NCBI GenBank assembly: GCA_030141605.1
Contig: JAQGDQ010000105.1
Span: forward strand, 124,001 to 188,000
Length of the DNA: 64,000 bases
Direction of reading: 5' to 3'
From: Tubiluchus corallicola
Lineage: Eukaryota; Priapulida; Priapulimorpha; Priapulimorphida; Tubiluchidae
Shown here: piece by piece, positions 40,301 to 47,580 of the stretch
How positions within the stretch are numbered: position 1 is the stretch's first letter
Layout of the letters: the number at the start of each line of letters is the position of its first letter
The notes under the pieces: generated by a model
The model's database searches: none
What the model was told of the DNA's origin: nothing
What the model saw: the letters and a program-made list of their open reading frames with translations, nothing else
Position numbers and translations under genes: made by a program

Positions 40301-42533
40301 AAGGTACTAAGGCTGGAAGACACTGAATATCAAAAAAGTATTTGTAACCAGATCAAAGTTATGATTGTAAAGGTTGTGAAACAGTAAAATGGATGTATGT
40401 GACAAAGTATAGGCAGAATTTCAAAAATTTTCTGATGAAAAGGCTGAGTGAAAATCTCACCAAGATTACTTGAAGAGTATGCAGCCGAAATTGTAGAAAT
40501 TTTGATTGCTCCTGAAAGCCCAGGCTGTACAATAAGATCATGAATTTAATTTCAAATGAAATCAACACAAGCTGTAGATAGGTAATTAACTAGAGTTAAT
40601 TAGTACACTATGATACTTGTATAAGCCTAACACACAGGCACCATTGTGTTTTATTATATACAACAAAAATTCAGTTTTGTGAGTGGGGGGGGGGGGAGGA
40701 GTACACAGGGACTGTGGGAAAGGAGTTGACTGTTGAGAGGAGGTCCTAAAAATAGCTGTTGCCTAGGGAGGCAAACTACTTAGAGCTGGCCCTGCACAAC
40801 ACCATTTGTAATTTGTGGAATCTTTGTACTGAATTTTTTATAATTAAGTACTTACTACTTCCAATTAAATTTGCAGACCTAAAGAGGAAGAAGTGGAAAA
40901 GGGCAAAGAAACAGTTGATGGGCAGAAAGAAGAGGAGGAAGAAAAGTCAACAGAAGATGTTACAGGTGGTGATGTAACAGAAGAAGATATCATCACAGAC
41001 CACACTAAGTAAGCTTGTGCCAAATTTTCTAAATATTTTCATCACTTGGTACCATTATGAAACGTATTTCATTTATAGTATTTATTCCAAAATTATTGGT
41101 TATTGGTGGAATGAACCCACAGTTGTTGAATTTTTGAAAGCGAAAAGAAAAGAAAATATAACTCAGGAATCATTGTATGTTCTTTACAAATCAAATGCTG
41201 TGACTATTGGACATTGTAATCCAAAGGGTATTTGGGCTCTGTGCCAGCTTGTTCAGATTTCAGAGTTTTTCTGTCAAGTTTGGTTTTAGCGATTCAATAA
41301 TTGTGGGTTGGTTTCATCACTAACTTAGGTGAAATATTTATCACCTTCTTCATGACAGTCAGTCATTTAATAGTTGGCTGAAATTTCAATCGGATTTTTT
41401 TTAACTCGCTTATTGTACTCGACACGTAAGCTTTAACTATTATTGATGCATATTTGATAGTCTTAATAAAGTGAATCTTATTTTCAGAAAGAAATTTGTT
41501 TCAAAAATTTTTATAAACCTTAAAACATATCTTATTTAAATCTCTAGTAAAAGCTACCATTAGCAGAAGAATAATCTAAAACCATTTATTTACTATGATG
41601 TTTAGGAAGAATCCTCTTCTATTATCTGCAAAAAATTTACCAGTAAAAATAATACATGCCTGTTTGTACAATTGAATAAATGCTGCAACACCCACTTACC
41701 ATACCAACATTACCTCTTTTCATAGTACCCCCAGTAGGCAACAAATAATATTCAGTTTTTAAAAAATATCAACCACTTTACCTAGGTGAAATTAAGTAGA
41801 GCAGTTTTCATCTACATTTAATCTACATCTACTTTTGCAGCATCTACATGTATTATCAGTCCTATATATAATCCTGCATAAGGTGATGTGATAGGTGTTT
41901 TTAAAGCAGCAGATATGGATTCTTTGACCTTGAAAACCTCTATTATATAGACATCAGAAGCATCGTGTGGGCTTATAAGCTAGCAATAACCTGTTTGTTG
42001 GCCATTTTGAAAATGATGCTCATATTGGATGATTTCCAGTTGACTCCCATATTCAGAAATTAATTACCTTGATAAGTTCTAGCATTGTGCAGTTACACAA
42101 ACTTTTAACCAAAGTAAGCAATTTTTCACCATGATGACATGCTGTTTAGTAGTTACACAAATAACATGACAAGCATATGCACTTAACATTTATGTGGCTT
42201 CCCAACTTATTATTTCTTAATATTCCTAGAAATTGTAATAATGAAAAGTTTCTCTAACAAGCTTAAATTAACATTTAAAAGTACCACATCATGTTCAATT
42301 CTTTAGCAGATGTTATGCCTACACGTATTTGTGTGCATTACTGCTATTGCAAAATGTGCTGGTAAAAACACAATAGCGTATTTTACATTAGTAGCATCAG
42401 TTAAGAAATAGTTTAATGCTTATGATTTCTGTTTTTAGGCCGGTGGAAAGCAAGATGGATGACTTGAGTGACATCAAAAAGGCAGAGTCTGCTGCGGAGG
42501 CTACCGATAGTCAACCTGTAGCAGCTAATGGGA
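2535..42533 (+). CDS. l(2)gl: lethal (2) giant larvae (Lgl/LLGL) cell-polarity protein, whole gene
   Basis: Lgl is a cortical scaffold of the Scribble/Dlg/Lgl module that sets basolateral identity, binds aPKC-Par6 and leaves the membrane when aPKC phosphorylates it. I joined 26 coding exons with matching phase at every junction. They read through N-terminal [20 protein letters not shown], then [66 protein letters not shown] and the box [11 protein letters not shown], all Lgl-family signatures. There are two WD40 beta-propellers. The family is usually about 1000-1160 residues; this one is about 1250 because of three Lys/Glu-rich inserts (about residues 140-208, 731-860 and 1103-1250). There is no C-terminal R-SNARE domain, which argues against tomosyn. 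The last joined exon ends in phase 1 at 42533 and the terminal codons are uncertain. Identity as Lgl is firm; exact isoforms are inferred. Confidence 0.93.
4930..5073. repeat. two-copy tandem duplication, 79-bp period
   Basis: TATGTGGCCCATTGTTAAAA begins at 4930 and again at 5009. Each copy continues through an A-run, GAATTTATTA or GAAATTTATTA, and TTTTAATATCACTTATTAAA. The copies differ mainly in A-run length. Confidence 0.9.
5668..5779. repeat. two-copy tandem duplication, 72-bp period
   Basis: A 40-bp block ending ACTAGGACTTTGGTGCTGTG occurs at 5668-5707 and 5740-5779 with three differences; the spacers between copies are less similar. Confidence 0.85.
7020..7190. repeat. degenerate minisatellite, cluster 1
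   Basis: Repeated variants of TGACAGGTCGTCCTTTAATC, ATGTCAGGTGGTCTTTTATC and TTGTCTGGTAGCCTTTTGAC, roughly 20-35 bp apart. The same motif reappears at 8650-8790. Confidence 0.65.
8650..8790. repeat. degenerate minisatellite, cluster 2
   Basis: Variants GGTCCTTTGACTGGTGGGCC, TTTGACAGGTAGTCTTTTGT and CTGGTGCTCCTTTGACGCCC follow each other here, the same family as the cluster 1.5 kb upstream. It is followed by an AT-rich boundary. Confidence 0.65.
9377..9474 (+). CDS. l(2)gl: l(2)gl coding exon 2 (residues 46-78)
   Basis: Acceptor TTTTTATTTAG; encodes [19 protein letters not shown] and [14 protein letters not shown], the first WD40 blade of the N-terminal propeller and among the most conserved Lgl segments. 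Donor GAAT|GTATCC, phase 2. Confidence 0.92.
9475..15392 (+). other. l(2)gl intron 2, 5.9 kb
   Basis: AT-rich non-coding sequence. The longest open frame (10788-11195, - strand, 135 codons) shows no recognised domain, and shorter ones look random. A small GA-rich patch lies near 12460. I see no intact element. Confidence 0.65.
15393..15474 (+). CDS. l(2)gl: l(2)gl coding exon 3 (residues 78-105)
   Basis: Acceptor ATTATAACAG; encodes [11 protein letters not shown] and TKLLFLPNQ, matching the Lgl [10 protein letters not shown] block. Donor CCAG|GTACGT, phase 0. Confidence 0.92.
16122..16270 (+). CDS. l(2)gl: l(2)gl coding exon 4 (residues 106-155), start of insert 1
   Basis: Acceptor CGTTCTTTAG; encodes [17 protein letters not shown], the WD40 strand pair of blade 2, then switches abruptly at about residue 140 to [16 protein letters not shown]. 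Donor GAAGG|GTAATG, phase 2. Confidence 0.9.
19250..19345 (-). repeat. GTTCGGGA minisatellite, copy 1 (reverse orientation)
   Basis: On the + strand this reads as repeated CCCGAACTTC, GCCGAACCCTG, CTCCCGATCTCG and TGTCCCGAAT; on the - strand it is the same GTTCGGGA/GATCGGGA pattern seen at 25835 and 26625. GC content stands out sharply from its surroundings. Confidence 0.7.
20039..20056. repeat. 18-bp perfect palindrome with CRE core
   Basis: AAGCTTGACGTCAAGCTT equals its own reverse complement. Its centre TGACGTCA is the full CREB/ATF consensus site. The palindrome ends exactly at this length. Confidence 0.9.
22017..22383 (+). CDS. l(2)gl: l(2)gl coding exon 5 (residues 155-277), Lys/Glu insert 1
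   Basis: Acceptor TAATTTTCTGCAG. The first 53 codons are almost only Glu, Lys, Ala and Gly (insert 1, to residue 208). The propeller fold then resumes with [20 protein letters not shown] and [15 protein letters not shown]. Ends [10 protein letters not shown]; donor AGG|GTATTA, phase 0. The long antisense open frames over this exon come only from its GA-rich composition. Confidence 0.9.
22573..22656 (+). CDS. l(2)gl: l(2)gl coding exon 6 (residues 278-305)
   Basis: Acceptor TGGCTTTTCAG; encodes [17 protein letters not shown], the conserved Lgl/tomosyn LIGY blade. Donor CCAG|GTACAT, phase 0. The preceding intron is only 189 nt. Confidence 0.93.
23703..23829 (+). CDS. l(2)gl: l(2)gl coding exon 7 (residues 306-348)
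   Basis: Acceptor TTTTTTTCAG; encodes [20 protein letters not shown] then [10 protein letters not shown] and MATTTPYG, a WD40 blade with the family's TTPYGPFPCK motif split across this junction. Donor TATG|GTATGT, phase 1. Confidence 0.93.
25763..25814 (+). CDS. l(2)gl: l(2)gl coding exon 8 (residues 348-365)
   Basis: A 52-nt microexon. Acceptor TCTGTTTTGCAG; encodes [16 protein letters not shown], the second half of TTPYGPFPCK. Donor CTGA|GTAAGT, phase 2. Confidence 0.9.
25835..25965 (+). repeat. GTTCGGGA minisatellite, copy 2
   Basis: Degenerate repeats of GGGTTCGGGA, GGGGTTCAGGGTCG, GTCGGGATCGAAGTTCGGGT and GGATCGAGGTTCC in an otherwise AT-rich intron. Confidence 0.75.
26625..26760 (+). 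repeat. GTTCGGGA minisatellite, copy 3
   Basis: Repeats of AGTTCGGGAACGAGGTTCGG, GTTCAGGAATGGGG and GGGATCAAGGCTCAGGGGTC. It lies 0.8 kb from copy 2, in the same orientation. Confidence 0.75.
28023..28171 (+). CDS. l(2)gl: l(2)gl coding exon 9 (residues 365-415)
   Basis: Acceptor TTCAATTTTAAG; encodes [18 protein letters not shown], the diagnostic Lgl motif (F/S)[11 protein letters not shown], then [11 protein letters not shown]. Donor GGAG|GTATCA, phase 1. Confidence 0.93.
28330..28547 (+). CDS. l(2)gl: l(2)gl coding exon 10 (residues 415-487)
   Basis: Acceptor TTTTATTTAG; encodes [17 protein letters not shown] and [17 protein letters not shown], matching the LLGL VLLEEELVVLDL and SSAITCSAHV blocks. 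Donor AAGAAA|GTATGT, phase 0. Confidence 0.93.
29004..29071 (+). CDS. l(2)gl: l(2)gl coding exon 11 (residues 488-510)
   Basis: Acceptor TTTATTTTATTAG; encodes [11 protein letters not shown] and DLLLTG, the family W-P-(I/L)-(S/T)-G-G-x-N-L motif. Donor ACTGG|GTATTC, phase 2. Confidence 0.92.
29295..29436 (+). CDS. l(2)gl: l(2)gl coding exon 12 (residues 510-557)
   Basis: Acceptor CATTTTTACAG; encodes [17 protein letters not shown] and EEEWPPFRK, near-identical to LLGL. Donor CGCAAA|GTGAGC, phase 0. Confidence 0.94.
30449..30601 (+). CDS. l(2)gl: l(2)gl coding exon 13 (residues 558-608)
   Basis: Acceptor TTTTTTCCTCTGCAG; encodes [18 protein letters not shown] and [11 protein letters not shown], the start of the second propeller. 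Donor TTCAT|GTAAGT, phase 0. Confidence 0.94.
30948..31233 (+). CDS. l(2)gl: l(2)gl coding exon 14 (residues 609-704)
   Basis: Acceptor ATTTCTGTTTTTAG; encodes [31 protein letters not shown] and [16 protein letters not shown], matching LLGL FTWKGHERLSP, FQPRVLVQCLPP and AFGTSHGFGLFDY. Donor TCTG|GTTTGT, phase 1. Confidence 0.93.
31858..32008 (+). CDS. l(2)gl: l(2)gl coding exon 15 (residues 704-754), aPKC box, GC donor
   Basis: Acceptor TTGCTGTTGTAG. Encodes [20 protein letters not shown], the basic membrane-binding and aPKC-phosphorylated segment, then enters insert 2 ([18 protein letters not shown]). The only donor that gives a strong consensus is GC-type, AAAG|GCAAGC, phase 2, which joins in frame to exon 16. 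A GT at 32014 (GC|GTCCAT) has the same phase but a poor consensus. Confidence 0.9.
32009..32310 (+). other. l(2)gl: GC-AG intron in l(2)gl
   Basis: The intron starts GCAAGC after AAAG and ends TTTTACAG. The remaining donor positions fit the strict consensus expected at GC donors. Both flanking exons agree in phase (2) and in Lys/Glu composition. Confidence 0.75.
32311..32528 (+). CDS. l(2)gl: l(2)gl coding exon 16 (residues 754-827), insert 2
   Basis: Acceptor AATAATTTTACAG; 72 codons dominated by Glu, Lys, Ala, Pro and Thr, with no fold-like pattern. Donor ACAG|GTTAAT, phase 1. Exons 16 and 17 together are 285 nt and can be skipped as a pair without a frameshift. Confidence 0.85.
33339..33405 (+). 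CDS. l(2)gl: l(2)gl coding exon 17 (residues 827-849), insert 2
   Basis: Acceptor CGTAATGTTTCAG; encodes [20 protein letters not shown] plus DEG. Donor GAAGG|GTACTA, phase 2. It is pure Lys/Glu low complexity, supported by phase agreement on both sides. Confidence 0.85.
34071..34183 (+). CDS. l(2)gl: l(2)gl coding exon 18 (residues 849-887)
   Basis: Acceptor CAATTTTTGTTTAG; closes insert 2 and returns to the fold with [20 protein letters not shown], matching LLGL DDSLSGVVRCLYFADTFL. Donor ACTG|GTGAGT, phase 1. Confidence 0.92.
34234..34358. repeat. (ATT)n microsatellite
   Basis: About 120 bp of TTA/ATT trinucleotides with a few interruptions, in the l(2)gl intron after coding exon 18. Confidence 0.95.
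34876..34992 (+). CDS. l(2)gl: l(2)gl coding exon 19 (residues 887-926)
   Basis: Acceptor CATTTCATGTAG; encodes [18 protein letters not shown], matching LLGL GPTMWAGTNSGSVFAY. Donor TTAG|GTATGC, phase 1. Confidence 0.93.
35398..35555 (+). CDS. l(2)gl: l(2)gl coding exon 20 (residues 926-978)
   Basis: Acceptor TTATTTTTTTAG; encodes [20 protein letters not shown] then [12 protein letters not shown], matching LLGL KEVQLMHRAPVVAIAVLD and VLIASEEQFKVF. Donor TTAAG|GTTAGT, phase 0. Confidence 0.93.
36303..36408 (+). CDS. l(2)gl: l(2)gl coding exon 21 (residues 979-1014)
   Basis: Acceptor GACAATTTCAG; encodes [15 protein letters not shown] and [13 protein letters not shown]. Donor CAAAA|GTATGT, phase 1. 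The next exon may be the 57-nt cassette at 37175 or exon 22 directly. Confidence 0.92.
37175..37231 (+). CDS. l(2)gl: l(2)gl cassette exon 21a with GC donor (optional)
   Basis: Acceptor ATACATGCAG and donor CCAG|GCAAGA (GC type). It is 57 nt long, phase 1 in and phase 1 out, open throughout, and encodes [18 protein letters not shown]. Inclusion and skipping both keep the frame. Comparison with LLGL shows that the family length is obtained when it is skipped (KYTSSKNEEYSEWC aligns ungapped with human TFASVACEDYAETC), so I read it as an alternative exon. Residue numbers elsewhere in this annotation omit it. Confidence 0.6.
38136..38256 (+). CDS. l(2)gl: l(2)gl coding exon 22 (residues 1014-1054)
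   Basis: Acceptor GTTCCTCTTACAG; encodes [18 protein letters not shown] then [12 protein letters not shown], matching LLGL CLACLTNLGDVHVFSVPGLR. Donor ATTCA|GTAAGT, phase 2. Confidence 0.93.
38966..39175 (+). CDS. l(2)gl: l(2)gl coding exon 23 (residues 1054-1124)
   Basis: Acceptor TTCATTGCAG; encodes [20 protein letters not shown] and [10 protein letters not shown], matching LLGL ISGIASCVFTRHGQGFYLIS and FERFSLSAR. It then runs into a Pro-Glu dipeptide repeat (about residues 1104-1115) coded by a degenerate CCTGAG/CCTGAA array, and the acidic tail. Donor ACAAG|GTAATT, phase 2. Confidence 0.92.
39612..39761 (+). CDS. l(2)gl: l(2)gl coding exon 24 (residues 1124-1174), tail module A
   Basis: Acceptor GTCTTCATAG; 150 nt, phase 2 to phase 2, so it can be skipped in frame. 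It is Lys/Glu-rich and ends [12 protein letters not shown]. Donor ACAGC|GTAAGG. The ending closely resembles that of exon 25, suggesting exon duplication. Confidence 0.86.
40877..41008 (+). CDS. l(2)gl: l(2)gl coding exon 25 (residues 1174-1218), tail module B
   Basis: Acceptor AAATTTGCAG; 132 nt, phase 2 to phase 2, skippable in frame. It is Lys/Glu-rich and ends [13 protein letters not shown], nearly the same motif as exon 24. Donor CTAA|GTAAGC. Confidence 0.86.
42439..42533 (+). CDS. l(2)gl: l(2)gl coding exon 26 (residues 1218-1250), last joined exon
   Basis: Acceptor CTGTTTTTAG; encodes [16 protein letters not shown] then [15 protein letters not shown]. Donor GGGA|GTAAGT is strong (phase 1). 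If it is not used, the frame reads SKSF and stops at 42545-42547. If spliced to the acceptor at 46185 it reads SLLLGSGKPI and stops; if spliced to 51146 it stops after two codons. Confidence 0.82.
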
Positions 42534-42547
42534 GTAAGTCATTCTAA

Positions 42548-45500
42548 TAATTTTTTTTTAATTGTTTCGCCTTGTCATTGGATCATTGTGGTTTATTTTT
42601 TGTGTTTTATGGTTTAAATGTAAAAAATTAATGGTTTTAATAGTGTACTATTTTCACAACATTGCTACAGTAGTTCTGGAACAGTTTGCCAAACTTGTAC
42701 CCTATGTATTCATTTTTGTCCATTTACAGTCAACACAAAAAACTCAAATTGTTCTACATACATCTCCATTTTTCCTGTACAAAATGTGCACATAGCCCAA
42801 TCATTTCATATTTGCGAAGCAATGATATCTTAAAGTACTAGATGTATTTAAAAAACCATTTTTGCTGCCAACCTAGCCGCTTGCCACTCGACTTGTTCCA
42901 ACTCAAGTTATCACACATTATAAGACTCAAACATTGATGGTATTTCGCCCGTACTTGTCAACCAAAGGAGTGAATTGTCGCACTATTCACGTTTTGTAAT
43001 ATTAAGTGAAATTTCCCTGAAGACTAGTAAGTGAGGGTACATCATAGACTACATTCTGAGTAGTTTTATTATAATTTTTTAGTCCCTTTTCACAGCTGTA
43101 GTTTCACCAACAATCTTGTAAAAGACAAACGAATGTATTTCGAAAGATGTGCCTACACGAGGCATTAATGTCTGACTAGTCTAAGAAGTAAAGAACTTTT
43201 TCTTTCTCTCTGTAAATCAAGAATTGCATCGTTAAATCGCAAAGAAAAAAATCTATAATAGAAGTGACTTTCAATACAAAATTTTGTTACCCCAGTTTTT
43301 GTCTGTTAGTGCATAGGAAGCGGTACACATTCCCGGGCCCGCCGAAAGGATAAAAATATGATGGTGCAAATTTGATTCGGAGGCCTTTTTACCTCGTCAC
43401 ACATTTCCTTCTTGCCCATTTCGATGAAAATCATTACTTCTGGAATGTGCAGAAGCTGTTGGCGTGGATATACTAAACTTGCAACAGTTCCGTTTTATCA
43501 TGGCCAATTTTACTTCCGGTGCTTAAACACTGGACATCCAGCGTATGCGTGCAGATACATTCCAAATACACGTGTAGACGTTTTTCTGCTAGCAGTCATT
43601 GTGCCTGTAGTGCCAGAATTAAGAATGTCCCCAACAACTTTTTTGGCTTATTTTGGTTTCTTGCTACCCTGCAGCTAATAACTAGCCAATACAGTAATGC
43701 AGGACCGCTATAGAATTCTAGGCAGCTCACTGTTTAATATTTAATAATAAGATTATGTTGTTTGCATAAGATCTAGGGCATTATATTTATGCTTGTACAG
43801 ATTATCGGTGCTGTATGTTTGTTCACAGCTTTCATGGTATAAATTGCCCAATTACATAAATGTGAATAAAATATGTTGTTTATGCAAAGAACGTTACAGT
43901 AATTTTCTGTGCGACAATGACAGTCTGTCATTCCTTTCTCTTTCCCTGTATGTTATTTTTGTACAGACATTAGTTTACTGTCCGTTTATACGTGTTTGGC
44001 TGTTTAATAAAACGAATTTCATTGACTTATAATTAAAGTGTATTGAAGTGTTATCAAAGGGTTCCATATTCATTTTTAAGCTATCGGTAGGCACCTTCAT
44101 TAAGCCTCTTTTTTCATTGAATATATTACTCTTATCACCTCTCGTAGGAGAAATCCATTGTTTAAGAAAAGGTTACACCTTATTTTACTAAATGCTGTAA
44201 TATGCATTTTGTAACTTAAAAGATATTAATTTTTGTCAAAATTTGAGTTCCTTTAAAAAAATTTCAACTCGCCATGTTTAAACAAACTTCGTTATAATGA
44301 TCACTGTGTACAAATCGTAAAATTTTGAAATATCCCACTTGTGGTTTGTAGGAATTGTTTGAATTGGCATGAATTTTATTTACTGAGCATACATTGTAGC
44401 CTTGAAGTATTCTGCTAGCTATAATTAAGTAAGATATCTGTTAGAAAAAAATGGCAAATATACTTTCTAATTGTGATGTTTGAAAGCGTTTGACCCTGAA
44501 GCGCCTCTTTGTGGCATGAGCTGATGTGTAGAGATGTAGAGGTAGTTTCGTAATACGTGTACTAAAATGCTTTGTTGCTTTTGGTGTAATAACTTGATTT
44601 CTCACTGTGCTGCTTTTGATGTGCTGACTTACCATTACATTTCCCAAAGCTCAATTTATAATCTTTCTGAAAACACTGGGGATAGTGTAACAGATACAGC
44701 AGTCGAGAAAATTCACATACATTAGGATAATATATTTATCGTAATATGTAAGTTTGTTCATAACAGAACAAAAAGCCAGTCAGTTTTTTACTTAAAAGTC
44801 TCTTGAGTGTCATTTCTTTTCGATGCAATTGCAGTGTTACCTTGATTACAATTAATGTCAAACGTGGCTTTAATACAAACTACTTGTGAGTGACATTTGA
44901 ATTATATTCTTTCATACCATCTTGTTTAAAATTATCAAAGTAGGTTGCCTTAACTACTTGCAGTTTTATCTGTTCAATATTTCATGCTGCTTCAACGTTT
45001 AATAAGTTGTAGTTAATAATGACCTCAGCATAGCAGGGAGTCAGCAAGCTATCCTTATTTATATCCCATTTTTGACAGATTTATTTCATTTACATTAAAG
45101 TTTAATGTCCGTTTTCACCGCCATCTCTGGAGTCGGAAGGGCATGGGTAACATCAAGGATCTGCATATCATTTTCGTGGAAAAAACTTTCTTTCTACATT
45201 TTCCCTGTGTATCCCTTTGCCATAAGAATTCAGTTTTAATGAGACTTGGTGCTTGTGTTCTTTGTATATTTTATATCGTTTAATTTTTTCTCAAAAGTAC
45301 TTTCTATTTTTTCCAATACAAGATCGCCCTCTAACTTATGCAGCATCACTTAAGGCGTGTATGTTATGTATTAGATAATAACAGTACCACGAAGTAGAGA
45401 GTAGGACATGCGATGGAAATACACTTAACTGTCGCGCCAACGGTCTGTCATTTCCGATAAATGATTCAAACCCTTGACAGGTTGCTCACCTATATGTATA

Positions 45501-46184
45501 GTATTCCCCTGCTTATGGCGCTCTCACACTCAATTTACCTATTTATGCAGTGCAGAAAAAGTTTCACTATATACGAAATCTAATAGAGTGCATATCAAGA
45601 AAAGCCTGGCATTATAATTATTTCCTTTTATGTTGACTCACAAGAAACTTAAGTCGTTTTAAATACTCCGGACCGCTAGTGGTGTTTATACATAAACCAC
45701 TCGAGGCCAGGCTATATTATGTCTGGCTATTGAATGTACGTGAGAACGTTGCCTAGCAGTCAGCACAGTTTAGCTCGTATTCAACTTGACAGCTGTCTGT
45801 TTGTGAGAAAACTGCCCAATTTTTCAGCGGTGTGCAGGGCTGCCAGCTATATGTGCTTTTCCAGAACTGATACCGACTCGCCACAGATATGTGATGACGT
45901 AGTGACGATAGAATTTTGTATGCACGTGATTGGAATAGATCTTCCACGCATTTGCCCTCCTACGTAGTTACCAGGTGGTACTAAATCAGTAGCAGCCGAA
46001 CTGAACGTATTCGTTTCTAGTGCATGTGTGTATCGGTAAACTATCTGTAAGACTGATGGGATGGTCCTTTTCATTGCCACCAGACTGAGCTTAAGATAAC
46101 AAATGCTCGCTGGTGATGAGTGCTTCGCTGGTTTGGCATGCAATACAAACACTGAATTCCAGCCGTTTTCTTTATCTCATTCAG
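42548..46184 (+). other. sequence between last l(2)gl exon and next coding exon
   Basis: No coding exon recognised. AATAAA signals at 43866 and 44006 could end l(2)gl transcripts that retain the stop at 42545. One arm of an inverted repeat lies at 42843-42948. From about 45660 the sequence becomes less AT-rich with some CpG and offers donors (TATCG|GTAAAC at 46036, ATCT|GTAAGA at 46047), which would suit a promoter and noncoding first exon for the gene at 46345. Confidence 0.5.
42843..42948 (+). repeat. inverted repeat, left arm
   Basis: A 106-bp block beginning TGTATTTAAAAAAC and ending GATGGTATTTCGC. The reverse complement of 48481-48586 matches it with about 7 differences. Confidence 0.9.
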
Positions 46185-46344
46185 GTTTGCTGCTGGGCTC
46201 GGGGAAGCCCATTTAAATTCTGACTGAGGTTTTTGTGTTAAATTTAGATTTCCTGGTACTGCTGAGTTGTGCTAGTAGCATGTTTTAGTGGGTGCAGCCG
46301 AATAAATTTCTCGACTAAACCTAACAAAATACTGCATTTTGGAA
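46185..46344 (+). other. 5' noncoding part of the acidic-protein exon
   Basis: The exon edge is given by a strong acceptor, CCGTTTTCTTTATCTCATTCAG|G. The 160 nt before the ATG contain stops in every frame, including TAA at 46303 in the frame of the main ORF, so this is 5' UTR of that ORF, or 3' UTR of l(2)gl if the l(2)gl exon at 42439 splices here. Confidence 0.6.
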
Positions 46345-47580
46345 ATGGAGGGTACAAGGAGTGAATTTGTAGAAAAGCAAGATGTAGAAGAGAAAGAGGC
46401 TGTTTCAATGCCAGAATCTCCTGCAGAAAGTGGTGTTCTGTCAGTGGACAACAGTGACACACCTATCAAGATTGCTACTGAAGTCACCGACGATGATGTG
46501 GTGACAACAGTGACAACGACTGCTGTCGCTGATGGTGACATTACAATAGAAACACGTGAAGAGGATGGTTGTATTTATACAGTTGTGAGGACAGATGATG
46601 GGCAAGAAATTACTACTCATATGGATATTGTGCCTTTGGAAGAGACGCAAACACAGTGTGTGAGAGATGACGAGGAAGTACCATCATCCATATCAGATGA
46701 GGCTGAGCCAGGTCCTTATGAGGATTTTACTACCTCAGCTAAAGACAATCAACAATCTGCTAACTGCCCTTTATCTGGGGAGAGTAATGAACTTCAACGT
46801 ACAGTTGCTGAAGACCCTGTAGTACAAGAAGAGAAAAATGTAACTTCTAATAATGTTTTTGATGTACGGCAAATCCATGACAGTTCTGTACAGGACCTTG
46901 TGCCAGAAGATGAAGTTGGAGAACCTGATTTAACTTTTGCTGGCATATCAACTCCTATGCCACAAGCAGATGCATCCAGTGAAGTTGTTGAAGCTACTTC
47001 ACCAGAGAACTGTGAATCTTGTGTACATAAAGACATTGTCGAAGCTCACGAAGTTATAAATGAGGTTATTGCACAAAGCACAGTGGCAGAAGTGTGTGCT
47101 CACAGTGAAGAACAACTAACCACTGAGGAAATGATACCCAACCAAGTTCCCTCAGATAAGGTTCCATCCAAAACTTGTGCTCCTTCTCATCCAGAAACTG
47201 AAAAGATGGAAGAACCAACGGGCACAACTGAAGCAGTCAGTTCAGCAGCTGTCACTGAAACTGTAACTGATTCTTCACCCCTACCCAAAGTGGAATCGTC
47301 ACTGCTGGAAGCCAGTTCTTCAGAAATCAAACATAATGAAACCCATATGTTTGAAGCTGTTTGTAAAACTGGGTCAGATCATGACGACTTTAATGCAAAG
47401 AATGAGTCGAATAAGCCTGAATTAAATAGTAAAGCTGTTGCAGTCACTGAATCTTCTGTTGATAAACCTTCAGATGACATGGGACAAGAAGTGGTTTGCA
47501 CAGATGTGGCACCTGCTCGAATTAAAGCTGAGTGGGCTAAAATGACTAAAGCACCACCACCACCTCTTGATTCAGACGAG
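46345..47580 (+). CDS. acidic protein, coding exon A
   Basis: 1236 nt, open throughout; the donor GACGAG|GTAAGG is excellent (phase 0). Without splicing it would stop after RQRC at 47596-47598. The antisense open frames over 46244-46541 and 46794-47036 are by-products of its composition. Confidence 0.85.

Larger units (their letters stand above)
22657..42438 (+). other. remaining l(2)gl introns
   Basis: Introns between exons 6 and 26 range from about 0.16 to 2.2 kb (introns at 23830-25762 and 25815-28022 are the largest). All listed junctions are GT-AG except the two GC-AG introns. Contents are AT-rich with GTTCGGG minisatellites (25835-25965, 26625-26760), (TA)n at 27308-27324 and 31799-31814, a long (ATT)n at 34234-34358, a G run at 40685-40696 and a CATCTACATCTAC-type dispersed repeat relic near 41810-41850. 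I see no additional genes. Confidence 0.6.

Noticed and set aside
2535-42533. Tomosyn (syntaxin-binding protein 5) as identity of the large WD40 gene
   Set aside because: Tomosyn shares the TVRHGFP and LIGY blocks but ends in an R-SNARE domain. This gene has the Lgl-specific [24 protein letters not shown] and aPKC-box motifs and no SNARE motif.
46244-47036. Antisense frames over the acidic-protein exon
   Set aside because: They are shadows of a long low-complexity sense ORF that has a proper ATG and donor site.
46345-47580. Acidic ORF as an in-frame 3' continuation of l(2)gl
   Set aside because: l(2)gl exon 26 ends in phase 1; the only strong acceptor, at 46185, leads to a stop in that phase. 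Acceptor-like AGs inside the ORF lack a pyrimidine tract.
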